From assembly GCF_003815655.1 (NCBI RefSeq), contig NZ_CP033917.1, forward strand, positions 3,162,001-3,226,000: DNA of 64,000 nucleotides, written 5' to 3'. The notes beneath the pieces were generated by a model. It was not told the origin of the DNA, did no database searches, and saw only the letters and a program-made list of their open reading frames with translations. Position 1 is the first letter of the stretch, and each line of letters starts with the position of its first letter. Both the position numbers and the translations under genes were made by a program. Below are positions 16,777 through 24,873 of this stretch, piece by piece. The stretch comes from Chryseobacterium sp. G0201 (lineage in GTDB: Bacteria > Bacteroidota > Bacteroidia > Flavobacteriales > Weeksellaceae).

Positions 16777-17538
16777 TTATGAATTAAATCCTTCAATAAT
16801 TTTAGAAAAATCCTCTAATTTCAAAGCCGCTCCACCAATCAGACCACCGTCGATATCAGGCTGAGAGAAGATCTCTTTAGCATTATCAGGCTTTACAGAA
16901 CCTCCGTACAGGATAGAAACTTCGTCAGCAACTTCCTGTCCATACTTTGCAGCGATGATGCTTCTGATGTGAGCATGTATTTCCTGAGCTTGTGCAGGAC
17001 TTGCAGTTTCACCAGTTCCGATTGCCCAAACCGGTTCGTAAGCGATCACTACTTTTTTAATTTCTTCCGCAGTAAGCGTGAAAAGAGCAACTTCAGTCTG
17101 ATTTTTTACCACTTCAAAATGTTGACCTGCTTTTCTTTGCTCAAGAGTTTCACCGTTACAGTAAACAGGAATTAATCCTTTATCAAGAGCTAATTTTACT
17201 TTTCTGTTACAGTGAGAATCTGTTTCTCCGTGATATTGTCTTCTTTCAGAGTGACCGATCAAAGTACCTGTAGCGTCGATAGATTCTAACATTTCTGCAG
17301 AAATTTCTCCTGTGTAAGCACCACTTTCGTGCTCGCTCATATCCTGAGAAAATACACCGATCTCGTCTTTTTCGAAGATATCTTTTGCCATCATTAAGTA
17401 TAAAGATGGAGGTGCGATCCAAACTTCGCAGTTTGTTGTATTGTTGTTTTTATAACTTAATAATTGAACCATCAATTGCTGAGCGTCAATTATATTTTTG
17501 TTCATTTTCCAGTTTCCTGCAACTATTTTTCTTCTCAT
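16777..17538 (-). CDS. tpiA: Triose-phosphate isomerase
   Basis: Interconverts dihydroxyacetone phosphate and glyceraldehyde 3-phosphate in glycolysis. The 253-residue TIM barrel carries Asn/Lys in GNWKMNK, the catalytic His in IGHSERR (near residue 97), the catalytic Glu in AYEPVWAIGTG (near 170) and the phosphate loop YGGSVKPDNA. It is complete and standard. It lies downstream of the oligopeptidase gene on the same strand with a 165-base gap containing a repeat-like segment, so it probably has its own promoter. Confidence 0.97.
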   Translation of the reverse strand: MRRKIVAGNWKMNKNIIDAQQLMVQLLSYKNNNTTNCEVWIAPPSLYLMMAKDIFEKDEIGVFSQDMSEHESGAYTGEISAEMLESIDATGTLIGHSERRQYHGETDSHCNRKVKLALDKGLIPVYCNGETLEQRKAGQHFEVVKNQTEVALFTLTAEEIKKVVIAYEPVWAIGTGETASPAQAQEIHAHIRSIIAAKYGQEVADEVSILYGGSVKPDNAKEIFSQPDIDGGLIGGAALKLEDFSKIIEGFNS

Positions 17539-17703
17539 AGTTCTATATTATCTTTTTGTTTCTATTATTTTATATTTTTTTCTCGCAGATTATTTTGATC
17601 TGGCAGATCTTGTAAACGTTAAAAATGCATTTTCGAACAATGTATGAAATTTAATTTTCTGTCATTGTTAATCTGCAAAATTTGCAAAATCTGTTTGATG
17701 TTT

Positions 17704-19830
17704 TTATTTGTTAATTCCTTCCAATTTAAACATAAAAGCATATACCAAAGCTGTATCCTTCAGATAATCAAATCTTCCAGAAGCGCCACCGTGGCCATAA
17801 GCCATGTCTGTTTTTAATAATAATACGTTGTTGTCGGTTTTCATGTCTCTTAATTTTGCCACCCATTTTGCTGGTTCAAAATATTGTACCTGAGAATCAT
17901 GTAAACCTGTTGTTACCAAAATATTAGGATAATTTTTCTTTTCTATATTTTCATACGGAGAGTAAGATTTCATATAGAAATAAGCTTCTTTATTGTTTGG
18001 ATTTCCCCATTCGTCATATTCATTTGTCGTCAACGGAATACTTTCATCCAGCATTGTATTGACAACGTCTACGAAAGGAACCTGTGAAATAACTCCATTC
18101 CATAAACTAGGACTCATATTCACGATAGCTCCCATCAATAGGCCTCCTGCGCTTCCTCCTTGTGCATAAAGATGTTTTGGAGAAGTGAATTTTTCTTTAA
18201 CTAAATATTCTCCGGCGTCAATGAAATCTGTAAACGTATTTTTCTTTTTCATCATTTTACCGTCTTCATACCATTGTCTTCCCATTTCCTGACCTCCACG
18301 GATATGAGCGATCGCAAACGCAAAACCTCTGTCCAAAAGACTTAATCTTGTGCTGCTGAATGATGCATTCATAGAGTTTCCGTACGAGCCGTAAGCATAG
18401 AGTAGAAGCGGACTGTTTCCATCTTTTTTGTATCCTTTTTTATAAACGATAGAAATAGGGATTTTAGTACCGTCTTTTGCCGTAGCAAAAAGTCTTTCAG
18501 TGATATAATTGTCTTTATTGTAACCTCCTAAAACTTCCTGTTGTTTCAATAAAGTCCGTTTTCCTGTTTTCAAATTCTGTTCAAACTGAGAACCCGGTGT
18601 GATCATTGAGGTGTATCCAAAACGGAAGTTATCTGTATTGTATTCAGGGTTTCCCGATGGGGAAACAGTATAAGTTGGTTCGTCGAATTTTAAGAATTCT
18701 TTTTTACCAGTTTTTCTGTCATAAATGACTAATTGTGAAAGCCCGTTTTGTCTTTCACTGAAAACAAGATAATTTTTAAATTCACTGATTCCTTCCATCA
18801 ATACGTCTTTTCTGTGCGCAACGAAATCTTTCCAGTTTTCAACGCCTGTTTTGTCTAAAGGTGTTTCCACAACTTTAAAGTTTAAAGCGTCTTTGTTGGT
18901 TGTAATTAAAAATTTATCTTCCAAAGCAGTTACTTCATACAAAACATCCTTTATTCTCGGTTGAAAAACTTTGAATGTTCCGTTTGGATCATTTGCGTCC
19001 AGATATCTTGTTTCAGAAGAAGTTGTAGCGCTGGAAAAGATCAGAATAAATTTTTCATTCTTGGTCTTGTCAGCACCGATGTAATTGGATTTGTCTTTTT
19101 CAAGATAAACAACAACGTCTTTAGCCGGATCAGTTCCCAAAGTATGTCTTTTGATCTTTTCGGATAAAAGGGTTACTTGGTTGTTTTCGGTGTAAAAAAT
19201 TGTTTTGTTATCGTTTGCCCAAACTGCGCTTCCGCCTGTATTTTTAATTCCTAAATCGGTTGTTTTTCCGGTCAAAAGATCTTTTAGAAATAATTTATAC
19301 TGCCTTCTTGAAACATCGTCTACACCATAGATTATTTTTGTATTATCAGGACTTATGCTGAAACCTGAAGCAGAATAATACGCATGCCCTTCTGCAAGCT
19401 GATCGACATCGAGAATGATCTCTTCGGCTGCATTAAGACTGCCTTTCTTTCTGCAATATTTGAAATATTGCTTTCCGGTTTCTGTTCGGGTGTAGTAATA
19501 ATATCCGTTTTTGAAGGTCGGTACAGATTCATCTTTTTCCTTGATTCTGGCTTTCATTTCCTTGAAAAGATCATCTCTGAAAGGTTCCGTATCTTTCATC
19601 ATGCCTTCCCAATAGGAATTTTCAGCCTTTAAATAATCTACAACTTTTGTCGAATCTTTTCCTTTTTTAAAATAATCGATCATCCAATAATAGGGATCGT
19701 TCACTTTATCACCGTGTTTTTCTCTGATGTGTTCCTGCTTTTGGGCTATCGGAGCTTTCATGTCAGGGAATTTTTGAGCCTGAAACATAGAAGTGCTTAT
19801 TATTAATATTCCTAAATAAAATTTTTTCAT
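17704..19830 (-). CDS. ptrB: S9 family peptidase (oligopeptidase B-like)
   Basis: A 708-residue serine oligopeptidase with an N-terminal signal-like segment (MKKFYLGILIISTSMFQAQ), suggesting export to the periplasm, unlike the cytoplasmic E. coli enzyme. A seven-bladed propeller (about 75-420) gates the C-terminal alpha/beta-hydrolase with the catalytic Ser in GGSAGG, the Asp in TTGLHDSQV and the His in AYGHGGASGR. Oligopeptidase B enzymes cut short peptides after Arg or Lys; that specificity is inferred from the family. It ends with AFMFKLEGINK. The TerB-like gene lies 83 bases upstream on the same strand. Confidence 0.88.
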   Translation of the reverse strand: MKKFYLGILIISTSMFQAQKFPDMKAPIAQKQEHIREKHGDKVNDPYYWMIDYFKKGKDSTKVVDYLKAENSYWEGMMKDTEPFRDDLFKEMKARIKEKDESVPTFKNGYYYYTRTETGKQYFKYCRKKGSLNAAEEIILDVDQLAEGHAYYSASGFSISPDNTKIIYGVDDVSRRQYKLFLKDLLTGKTTDLGIKNTGGSAVWANDNKTIFYTENNQVTLLSEKIKRHTLGTDPAKDVVVYLEKDKSNYIGADKTKNEKFILIFSSATTSSETRYLDANDPNGTFKVFQPRIKDVLYEVTALEDKFLITTNKDALNFKVVETPLDKTGVENWKDFVAHRKDVLMEGISEFKNYLVFSERQNGLSQLVIYDRKTGKKEFLKFDEPTYTVSPSGNPEYNTDNFRFGYTSMITPGSQFEQNLKTGKRTLLKQQEVLGGYNKDNYITERLFATAKDGTKIPISIVYKKGYKKDGNSPLLLYAYGSYGNSMNASFSSTRLSLLDRGFAFAIAHIRGGQEMGRQWYEDGKMMKKKNTFTDFIDAGEYLVKEKFTSPKHLYAQGGSAGGLLMGAIVNMSPSLWNGVISQVPFVDVVNTMLDESIPLTTNEYDEWGNPNNKEAYFYMKSYSPYENIEKKNYPNILVTTGLHDSQVQYFEPAKWVAKLRDMKTDNNVLLLKTDMAYGHGGASGRFDYLKDTALVYAFMFKLEGINK

Positions 19831-19913
19831 GGCTATGTTTTTTTATTGAGATATTAGAGCTTAGAAGTTAGAGCTTAGTTTAAAATCAAACATAATTTTG
19901 TCTAACTTCTTTA

Positions 19914-20261
19914 TTAAATATTCCAAAGATTTTTCAAAAGAATATAGAAAGTATGTTCTTCGTCAGTAACTTTATTATCAGCCTTAATCAACGTTTTAGC
20001 AAATTGTACAAAACTTAAACGCTCTTCTTCCGTAGAATCATCTAAGAAACATTGAGCGTGAAATTCGAAGTGACTTTTCCATTCTTCAGGCTTTAATAAA
20101 GCGATTACTTCCAATTCATTATCCAGATCCATTTTAAAAGGAAATTCGTCTGCCAAATACTGCTGAACAAGCATTCCTTCTTCAGGTGCAAACTCTCCGT
20201 CTACAGATGAAAGGATCATTAATAAGTGGTATCCGGCGATTGATTTATTTGATTTTTGCAT
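19914..20261 (-). CDS. Small TerB-like helical protein
   Basis: A 115-residue soluble protein, mostly helical. The LLMILSSVDGEFAPEEG and TLIKADNKVTDEEHTF segments repeat the '[hydrophobic]-xxx-DGxxxxxE' pattern of TerB-type metal-binding helices. Function of such stand-alone proteins is unknown. It lies between the DoxX-like gene and the oligopeptidase on the same strand, with gaps of 94 and 83 bases. I am fairly sure it is a real gene and less sure of the family. Confidence 0.65.
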   Translation of the reverse strand: MQKSNKSIAGYHLLMILSSVDGEFAPEEGMLVQQYLADEFPFKMDLDNELEVIALLKPEEWKSHFEFHAQCFLDDSTEEERLSFVQFAKTLIKADNKVTDEEHTFYILLKNLWNI

Positions 20262-20355
20262 TATATAAATGTATAGTTTAAAGTTTAGTGTCTAAATTTT
20301 ATTGAGAAGTTCCTATTTTGAGTTTTAAAATTCAAAATTAACCATTCACAATTGA

Positions 20356-21468
20356 CTAATCAACATAGTCCTTTGCAGGCTGTTTGTCTACAATTTTTCC
20401 GTTTTGTAAAATTAATACAAAAGGATTGCTTCTGGCAATGGTTTTAATGGCAGTGCCGTCCATCATTGCATTTTTAATGGTTTTAAATGTATTCGGATCG
20501 GTTGAAACTCCGTAAATTACAGCTCCTTTTTGAGCATTAACTTTAGCTTCAACTTTTTGTAATAACTCTGCTGAAACTTCTTTTGGATGATAAGAGAAAA
20601 CTAGAATTGCTTTCGGTGCATTGATCACTTCATCTGTCACTTCAAGGCCTGTAGGATCTTCAATTTTGAACTTTACGATCTCAGATTTGTAACCTTCTTT
20701 CACCAAAACAGATTCATTTTTTCCTTCCTCAATCTTCCATGGAGAGCCTTCTGCCCAATATTTTGTTTCTTTAATGTAATCGTCCTGATTTACCTTTAAA
20801 ACTTCTCCTGTTTTTTGGTTTTTAAGAGAGTAAAAAGTTTTGTATTCAGATGGGTTTTTATTAATATTTTGCTTTTCAGTTTTAATATCAGTTCCAATTT
20901 TATAATCACGGAAATCAATTAAAGGTTCGTGCATAATTCCCTGAGCCATAATGTAGATCATTCCCAAAGAAAATACAGCTAAAAGAACATATTTAAATGT
21001 ATTTGAAGATTCTTTTTTAGAACTGAAACTATAATCATCTTTTTTCTTAAACTCTTTTCTGTAAAGGATAAAAACAATGATCAATCCAACCAAAAGCACA
21101 ACATCTTTAATGAAACTCTGCCAAGGAGTGAATTTGATAGCATCTCCAAAACATCCGCAATCCGTTACTACATTGAAGTATGCAGAGTAAAATGTAAGGA
21201 AACCAAAGAATATACAAAGTGCGATCAAGGCTGATAAAGTGAATTTAAGTTTTAATTTTAATAAAAGCATAAATCCAAGAAAAAGCTCCAATACAACGAC
21301 AATTATTGAGAAAAACAGGGCGAATTTTTCCAAAAACGGCATATTGAAAACCGAAGGAGAAAAATATTCTTCCATTTTAAAGGAAAAACCTACCAGATCT
21401 ACCGCCTTTACAAAACCGGAAAGGATGAATATAACAGCAATAATGAAACGTAATAAACCTTTGATCAT
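20356..21468 (-). CDS. DoxX-like membrane protein with C-terminal thioredoxin-like domain (BT_3928 type)
   Basis: A 370-residue inner-membrane protein. Four hydrophobic helices in about 1-150 (starting RFIIAVIFILSGFVK) match the DoxX/MauE group, with the cysteine pair CGCFG near residue 105; a fifth helix sits near 160-178. The remaining part is periplasmic; its last 100 residues (AILVFSYHPKEVSAEL, IYGVSTDP, NPFVLILQNGKIVDKQ) look thioredoxin-like but lack a CxxC. It follows the DUF1599 gene after two bases, so the two are co-transcribed. A role in envelope redox or quinone chemistry is a family-level guess. Confidence 0.8.
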   Translation of the reverse strand: MIKGLLRFIIAVIFILSGFVKAVDLVGFSFKMEEYFSPSVFNMPFLEKFALFFSIIVVVLELFLGFMLLLKLKLKFTLSALIALCIFFGFLTFYSAYFNVVTDCGCFGDAIKFTPWQSFIKDVVLLVGLIIVFILYRKEFKKKDDYSFSSKKESSNTFKYVLLAVFSLGMIYIMAQGIMHEPLIDFRDYKIGTDIKTEKQNINKNPSEYKTFYSLKNQKTGEVLKVNQDDYIKETKYWAEGSPWKIEEGKNESVLVKEGYKSEIVKFKIEDPTGLEVTDEVINAPKAILVFSYHPKEVSAELLQKVEAKVNAQKGAVIYGVSTDPNTFKTIKNAMMDGTAIKTIARSNPFVLILQNGKIVDKQPAKDYVD

Positions 21469-21470
21469 AA

Positions 21471-22037
21471 TTAAATAGTTTTGGGTTGGAAGTTATCTTG
21501 CTTTTCAGAGAATTTTATTAAACAGAAAACAGCGTAATTCAGCATGTCAAAATAATTGGCATCTAAACCTTCGGAAACGATGGTAACACCTTGATTATCT
21601 TCAATTTGTTTTGTTCTTAAAACTTTTTGATAAATAAGATCCGTGATCGAAGAAATTCTCATATCTCTCCATGCCTCACCATAATCATGGTTTTTTCTTT
21701 CCATTAAAGCTTTAGATTCGTTGGAATATTTATCGTAAAGACCTAAAATTTCTTCTTTATTTTCGTTAAAATCATTAGAAAGACCTTTTTCAAGCTGTAT
21801 CAATCCGATAATTGAGTAGTTGACGATCGCGATGAATTCACTTTCTTCACTTTCATCCACCATTTTCACGTCAGTCATTTGTAACGTACGGATTCTGTTG
21901 ACTTTAATGTAAATTTGATCCGTAATGGAACTCGGTCTTAAAACCCTCCAGGCTGCACCGTAATCCTGTAGTTTTTTTGAAAATAAATCACGGCACTGAC
22001 TGATAACTTTCTCGAACTGTATTGAAGTTGTTGACAT
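21471..22037 (-). CDS. DUF1599 domain protein (thymidylate synthase-like, unknown role)
   Basis: A 188-residue cytoplasmic protein made of two related halves: DYGAAWRVLRPSSITDQIYIKVNRIRTLQ (near residue 22) is echoed by DYGEAWRDMRISSITDLIYQKVLRTKQIE (near residue 115), so it is an internal duplication. This matches DUF1599, described as nucleotide-modification associated, but no activity is established here. First gene of the DoxX pair; a TATATTTG promoter element lies just upstream. Confidence 0.85.
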   Translation of the reverse strand: MSTTSIQFEKVISQCRDLFSKKLQDYGAAWRVLRPSSITDQIYIKVNRIRTLQMTDVKMVDESEESEFIAIVNYSIIGLIQLEKGLSNDFNENKEEILGLYDKYSNESKALMERKNHDYGEAWRDMRISSITDLIYQKVLRTKQIEDNQGVTIVSEGLDANYFDMLNYAVFCLIKFSEKQDNFQPKTI

Positions 22038-22054
22038 AAATTCTCTTAATAGCC

Positions 22055-22062
22055 CAAATATA
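22055..22062 (-). promoter_or_regulatory. Candidate promoter (-7 element) for the DUF1599-DoxX pair
   Basis: TATATTTG on the minus strand matches TAnnTTTG exactly, 17 bases before the ATG at 22037, which implies a leader of about 13 bases. No clear -33 TTG. Confidence 0.4.
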
Positions 22063-22164
22063 CGAATTAGGTTTTAGGTAGCAGGAATCAGGGATGGGTT
22101 TTTTGAGTAGGAGAGTAGGAGAATTTTAGGGTTGGGAAGTTTAATAAGAACTTGTTTTATATTA

Positions 22165-22194
22165 TTGAATGGATAATTTATAGTTTTATCTTTG
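22165..22194 (+). promoter_or_regulatory. Candidate folP promoter
   Basis: TTG (22165-22167), 19 bases, then TATCTTTG (22187-22194): exact matches to both flavobacterial elements at normal spacing. Predicted start near 22198, about 65 bases before the folP ATG. Confidence 0.6.
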
Positions 22195-22262
22195 TAAAGC
22201 TTAAAGACTTATTATTGTAAGTATTTTAATTAATAAATTTACAAATTACAACTCAAACTTTC

Positions 22263-23144
22263 ATGCTCCCAAACTCTCAAACCCTTCGACACTCCAACTC
22301 TCCGATACCAAAACCCTCAAACTCTATAAATTGTAATGGAAGGCTTATCGATTTGAGTTTTCCGAAGATCATGGGGATTTTAAATCTTACTCCGGACTCT
22401 TTTTCTGACGGAGGAAAATTTAATAATGAAAAATCAGCTTTGCATCATGCCGAAAAATTATTGAAAGATGGTGCTGAAATTATTGATATTGGTCCGCAAT
22501 CTACCCGCCCAAACGCTGATTTTTTAAGCAGTGACGATGAAATCCTAAGAATCGGAACTTTAATCTCTCAAATTAAAAAAGAATTTCCTGAAGCATTGAT
22601 TTCGTTAGATACTTTTTATTCTGAAACGGTAAAGTTTGGTTTTAATGAAGGAATTGATATTATTAATGATATTTCAGGAGGGCAATACGATAATAAAATG
22701 TTTGATGCAGCGGCAGAAACTAAACTTCCTTACATTTTAATGCATGTAAATCCGTCGTATGAGACGATGCATGATAAAATAAAATTTGAGGATATTATTC
22801 TGGCCGAGAACAGATACTTTTCTGAAAAGACAAGTGAACTTCTAGAAAAGGGAGTAAAAGACATTATTCTTGATCCCGGTTTTGGTTTCGGAAAAACGGT
22901 GGAAGATCAGATGAAAATGATCGATGAAGTAAGATATCTTGGTTTTGAAAAATTTCCTTTATTAATAGGGATTTCAAGAAAATCATTTATTTATAAACCT
23001 CTTGGGAAATCTGCTCTGGATATTATTGAGGAAACACAGAAATTACATTTAAAAGTTTTACAGCAGGGTGCTAAAATATTAAGAGTTCATGATGTGGTAG
23101 AAACAGCTCAAACAATCAGGGACTTTTTACAACACAAACGATGA
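22263..23144 (+). CDS. folP: Dihydropteroate synthase
   Basis: Joins p-aminobenzoate to the pterin pyrophosphate in folate synthesis; the target of sulfonamides. The TIM-barrel core is complete: MGILNLTPDSFSDGGKF, IDIGPQSTRP, DTFYSE, INDISGG, ILDPGFGFGKT and IGISRKSF. The 293-residue ORF starts with about 25 odd residues (MLPNSQTLRHSNSPIPKPSN) encoded by a low-complexity CTC/CAAAC-rich stretch that looks like a repeat; no other in-frame ATG precedes the core, so either this extension is translated or a non-ATG start near residue 23 is used. Followed after nine bases by the ACT-domain gene. Confidence 0.92.
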   Translation: MLPNSQTLRHSNSPIPKPSNSINCNGRLIDLSFPKIMGILNLTPDSFSDGGKFNNEKSALHHAEKLLKDGAEIIDIGPQSTRPNADFLSSDDEILRIGTLISQIKKEFPEALISLDTFYSETVKFGFNEGIDIINDISGGQYDNKMFDAAAETKLPYILMHVNPSYETMHDKIKFEDIILAENRYFSEKTSELLEKGVKDIILDPGFGFGKTVEDQMKMIDEVRYLGFEKFPLLIGISRKSFIYKPLGKSALDIIEETQKLHLKVLQQGAKILRVHDVVETAQTIRDFLQHKR

Positions 23145-23153
23145 AAAAATATT

Positions 23154-23555
23154 ATGACAGGAGAAAAAGATCTTAAAACACTATTACGTTCAATGGAGCC
23201 TCAATTGAATGAAGGCGAATATGTATTTTGCACGGTAGAAAAATTTCCGGCGATTGATCTCAATGAGATCGTCTGTTATTTTAAAGAAGAGGAAGGTATT
23301 ACTTTGATTATTAGAAGAGAACTGGCAGATCAGCTACATTTTAAATATGAATTTATTGCTTCGTGGATCACTTTAAAGGTTCATTCTTCACTTGAAGCGG
23401 TAGGTTTAACGGCTGCATTTTCCAGAATTCTTTCTTCAAAAAATATCAGCTGCAATGTGGTTGCGGGATATTATCATGACCATATTTTTGTTTCAGCAAA
23501 TGATGCAGATAGGGCAATGGAAGAACTTAAAAGATTTTCTAAGGTTGAAATTTAA
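23154..23555 (+). CDS. ACT domain-containing protein
   Basis: A 133-residue cytoplasmic protein with two short alpha/beta modules: EYVFCTVEKFPAIDLNEIVC then ITLIIRRELAD, and WITLKVHSSLEAVGLTAAFSRILSSKNISCNVVAGYYHDHIFV, the latter typical of the ACT_7 group that pairs with DUF2241. ACT modules bind amino acids, so a sensing or regulatory role is likely, but no ligand is known. It is nine bases after folP and precedes the ilv attenuators, from which it is separated by a promoter. Confidence 0.8.
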   Translation: MTGEKDLKTLLRSMEPQLNEGEYVFCTVEKFPAIDLNEIVCYFKEEEGITLIIRRELADQLHFKYEFIASWITLKVHSSLEAVGLTAAFSRILSSKNISCNVVAGYYHDHIFVSANDADRAMEELKRFSKVEI

Positions 23556-23642
23556 AAATAGATTATTTTTATTTGAAGAAGCTTAAAAAACAGTATTAGA
23601 ATATTGCCTAAAAAATAAAAAGTTAAAAAAAAGCTAAAAAAA

Positions 23643-23672
23643 TTGTGTAATATTAAAAAATTAATACCTTTA
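23643..23672 (+). promoter_or_regulatory. Candidate promoter of the ilv operon
   Basis: TTG (23643-23645), 19 bases, then TACCTTTA (23665-23672), a 7/8 match to TAnnTTTG. The ATG of leader peptide 1 comes four bases later, so transcription should begin at or one base before it. Same geometry as the tyrA leader promoter. Confidence 0.6.
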
Positions 23673-23676
23673 CACC

Positions 23677-23742
23677 ATGAATTTTACGAATCAGAAAAAT
23701 ATTATTGTTATTTCTATTATTAATACTATTGTCATTCAATAG
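23677..23742 (+). CDS. ilvL: ilv leader peptide 1 (Ile/Val-rich)
   Basis: A 21-residue ORF from ATG 23677 to TAG 23742. After MNFTNQKN it reads IIVISIINTIVIQ: seven Ile and two Val in the last 13 codons. It is followed by a 12-bp terminator hairpin. Ribosome stalling for lack of Ile-tRNA or Val-tRNA would leave AACGGT (23748-23753), just after the stop codon, free to pair with GCCGTT in the terminator's 5' arm (23787-23792). This is the classical design of a branched-chain amino acid attenuator. The ATG lies four bases after the -7 promoter element, so translation appears leaderless. Confidence 0.85.
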   Translation: MNFTNQKNIIVISIINTIVIQ

Positions 23743-23783
23743 TAAACAACGGTAGTATAACAATAAAATTATTTAAATTATAT

Positions 23784-23815
23784 AAAGCCGTTTCATTGTG
23801 AAGCGGCTTTTTTTA
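23784..23815 (+). terminator. ilv attenuator terminator 1
   Basis: AAAGCCGTTTCA pairs with TGAAGCGGCTTT (one T-G pair) around a three-base loop, followed by a T run. It lies between leader peptides 1 and 2, so it gates everything downstream. Confidence 0.9.
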
Positions 23816-23826
23816 TTTCAGAAATT

Positions 23827-23880
23827 ATGTATCAATTAACAACAATTATTATCGTCATTATTATTCCCTTGCGACTGTGA
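23827..23880 (+). CDS. ilv leader peptide 2 (Ile/Val/Leu-rich)
   Basis: A 17-residue ORF from ATG 23827 to TGA 23880, reading MYQLTT then IIIVIIIPLRL: six Ile, one Val and three Leu. It begins 12 bases after terminator 1 and no promoter element lies between, so it is only reached by read-through of the first attenuator. The segment TGTGAGAAGG (23876-23885), which includes the stop codon, pairs at nine of ten positions with CCCTCTCACA in terminator 2, giving a clear antiterminator that a ribosome finishing the leader would mask. Confidence 0.82.
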   Translation: MYQLTTIIIVIIIPLRL

Positions 23881-23910
23881 GAAGGAAAGATATTGTCTAT
23901 ATATAATCTT

Positions 23911-23944
23911 AGCCCTCTCACATTGTGAGAGGGCTTTTTTATTT
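23911..23944 (+). terminator. ilv attenuator terminator 2
   Basis: A perfect 11-bp stem, AGCCCTCTCAC with GTGAGAGGGCT, three-base loop, followed by TTTTTATTT, about 27 bases before ilvE. Second gate in series. Confidence 0.92.
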
Positions 23945-23970
23945 CAACAAACCCTAAACTGAATAAAAAA

Positions 23971-24873
23971 ATGTATTACAACAACGAAACCTTCATTTAT
24001 TTTAACGGAAAATTTGTAAAAGCAAAAGATGCACAGACTGATCTTTATGGGCAGTCACTTCACTATGGTTACTCTGTATTTGAAGGAATTAAGTCCTATA
24101 AAACAGATAATGGGACAAAGATTTTTAAAGCTGAAGAACATTATGACCGTTTGCGTCGTTCCGCAGAGCTGATGCATATTCCATTTTCTTATACAACTCA
24201 GGAACTTACTGATCTCACGTATAAATTGCTATCCCTGAATGGTCTTTCTGATGCTTATATCCGACCATTGGTGATTTGCTCACCCAATATGTCTCTTTCT
24301 AAAGGGAAAGAATCTTACCTGACCTTATTAGCCTGGGAATGGAGCAACGGATATCTGGGAGATAAAATGCGCATTATGACTTCAAGCTTTCAAAGACCCA
24401 ATCCGAAGGCATTTTTAGTAGAGGCTAAAGTTGGAGGGCATTATGTAAACTCAATTTTGGCCTGTCAGGAAGCCAAAGATAAAGGTTATGATGAAGCTTT
24501 GGTACTGGACGAAAAAGGAAACGTTGCAGAAAGTTCAGGAGCCAATGTTTTTTATGAAAAAGATGGCGTTTTATTTACTCCGTCAAAAGGAAATATATTA
24601 CCGGGAATCACCCGAGAAACGGTTTTTGAAATATGTAAAGAATTGCATATTCCTGTTAAAGAAACCTTCTTTAAACCTGAAGAAATGAGAGGAGCCGATG
24701 CCGCATTTTTTTGTGGTACTGCAGCTGAAATTGTTGGTTTAGACTCTCTGGATGATATTCCATTTAATAAAAACTGGGATGATACCTACAGTTGTCTGAT
24801 ACAAGAAGCCTATAGAAATTTAGTTAGAGGAAAAAGTCTTAAAGAATTAAAAAACGAATTAAAAGTAAGCTAA
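23971..24873 (+). CDS. ilvE: Branched-chain amino acid aminotransferase
   Basis: Last step of Ile, Val and Leu synthesis: a PLP-dependent class IV aminotransferase of 300 residues. Visible are SLHYGYSVFEGIKSY, the catalytic Lys in EAKVGGHYVNSILACQEAK, the EALVLDEKGNVAESSGANVF segment and the phosphate-binding GTAAEIVGL near the end. First structural gene of the ilv operon; its TAA directly abuts the ATG of ilvD, so the two are translationally coupled. Expression is expected to depend on passing two attenuators. Confidence 0.94.
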   Translation: MYYNNETFIYFNGKFVKAKDAQTDLYGQSLHYGYSVFEGIKSYKTDNGTKIFKAEEHYDRLRRSAELMHIPFSYTTQELTDLTYKLLSLNGLSDAYIRPLVICSPNMSLSKGKESYLTLLAWEWSNGYLGDKMRIMTSSFQRPNPKAFLVEAKVGGHYVNSILACQEAKDKGYDEALVLDEKGNVAESSGANVFYEKDGVLFTPSKGNILPGITRETVFEICKELHIPVKETFFKPEEMRGADAAFFCGTAAEIVGLDSLDDIPFNKNWDDTYSCLIQEAYRNLVRGKSLKELKNELKVS

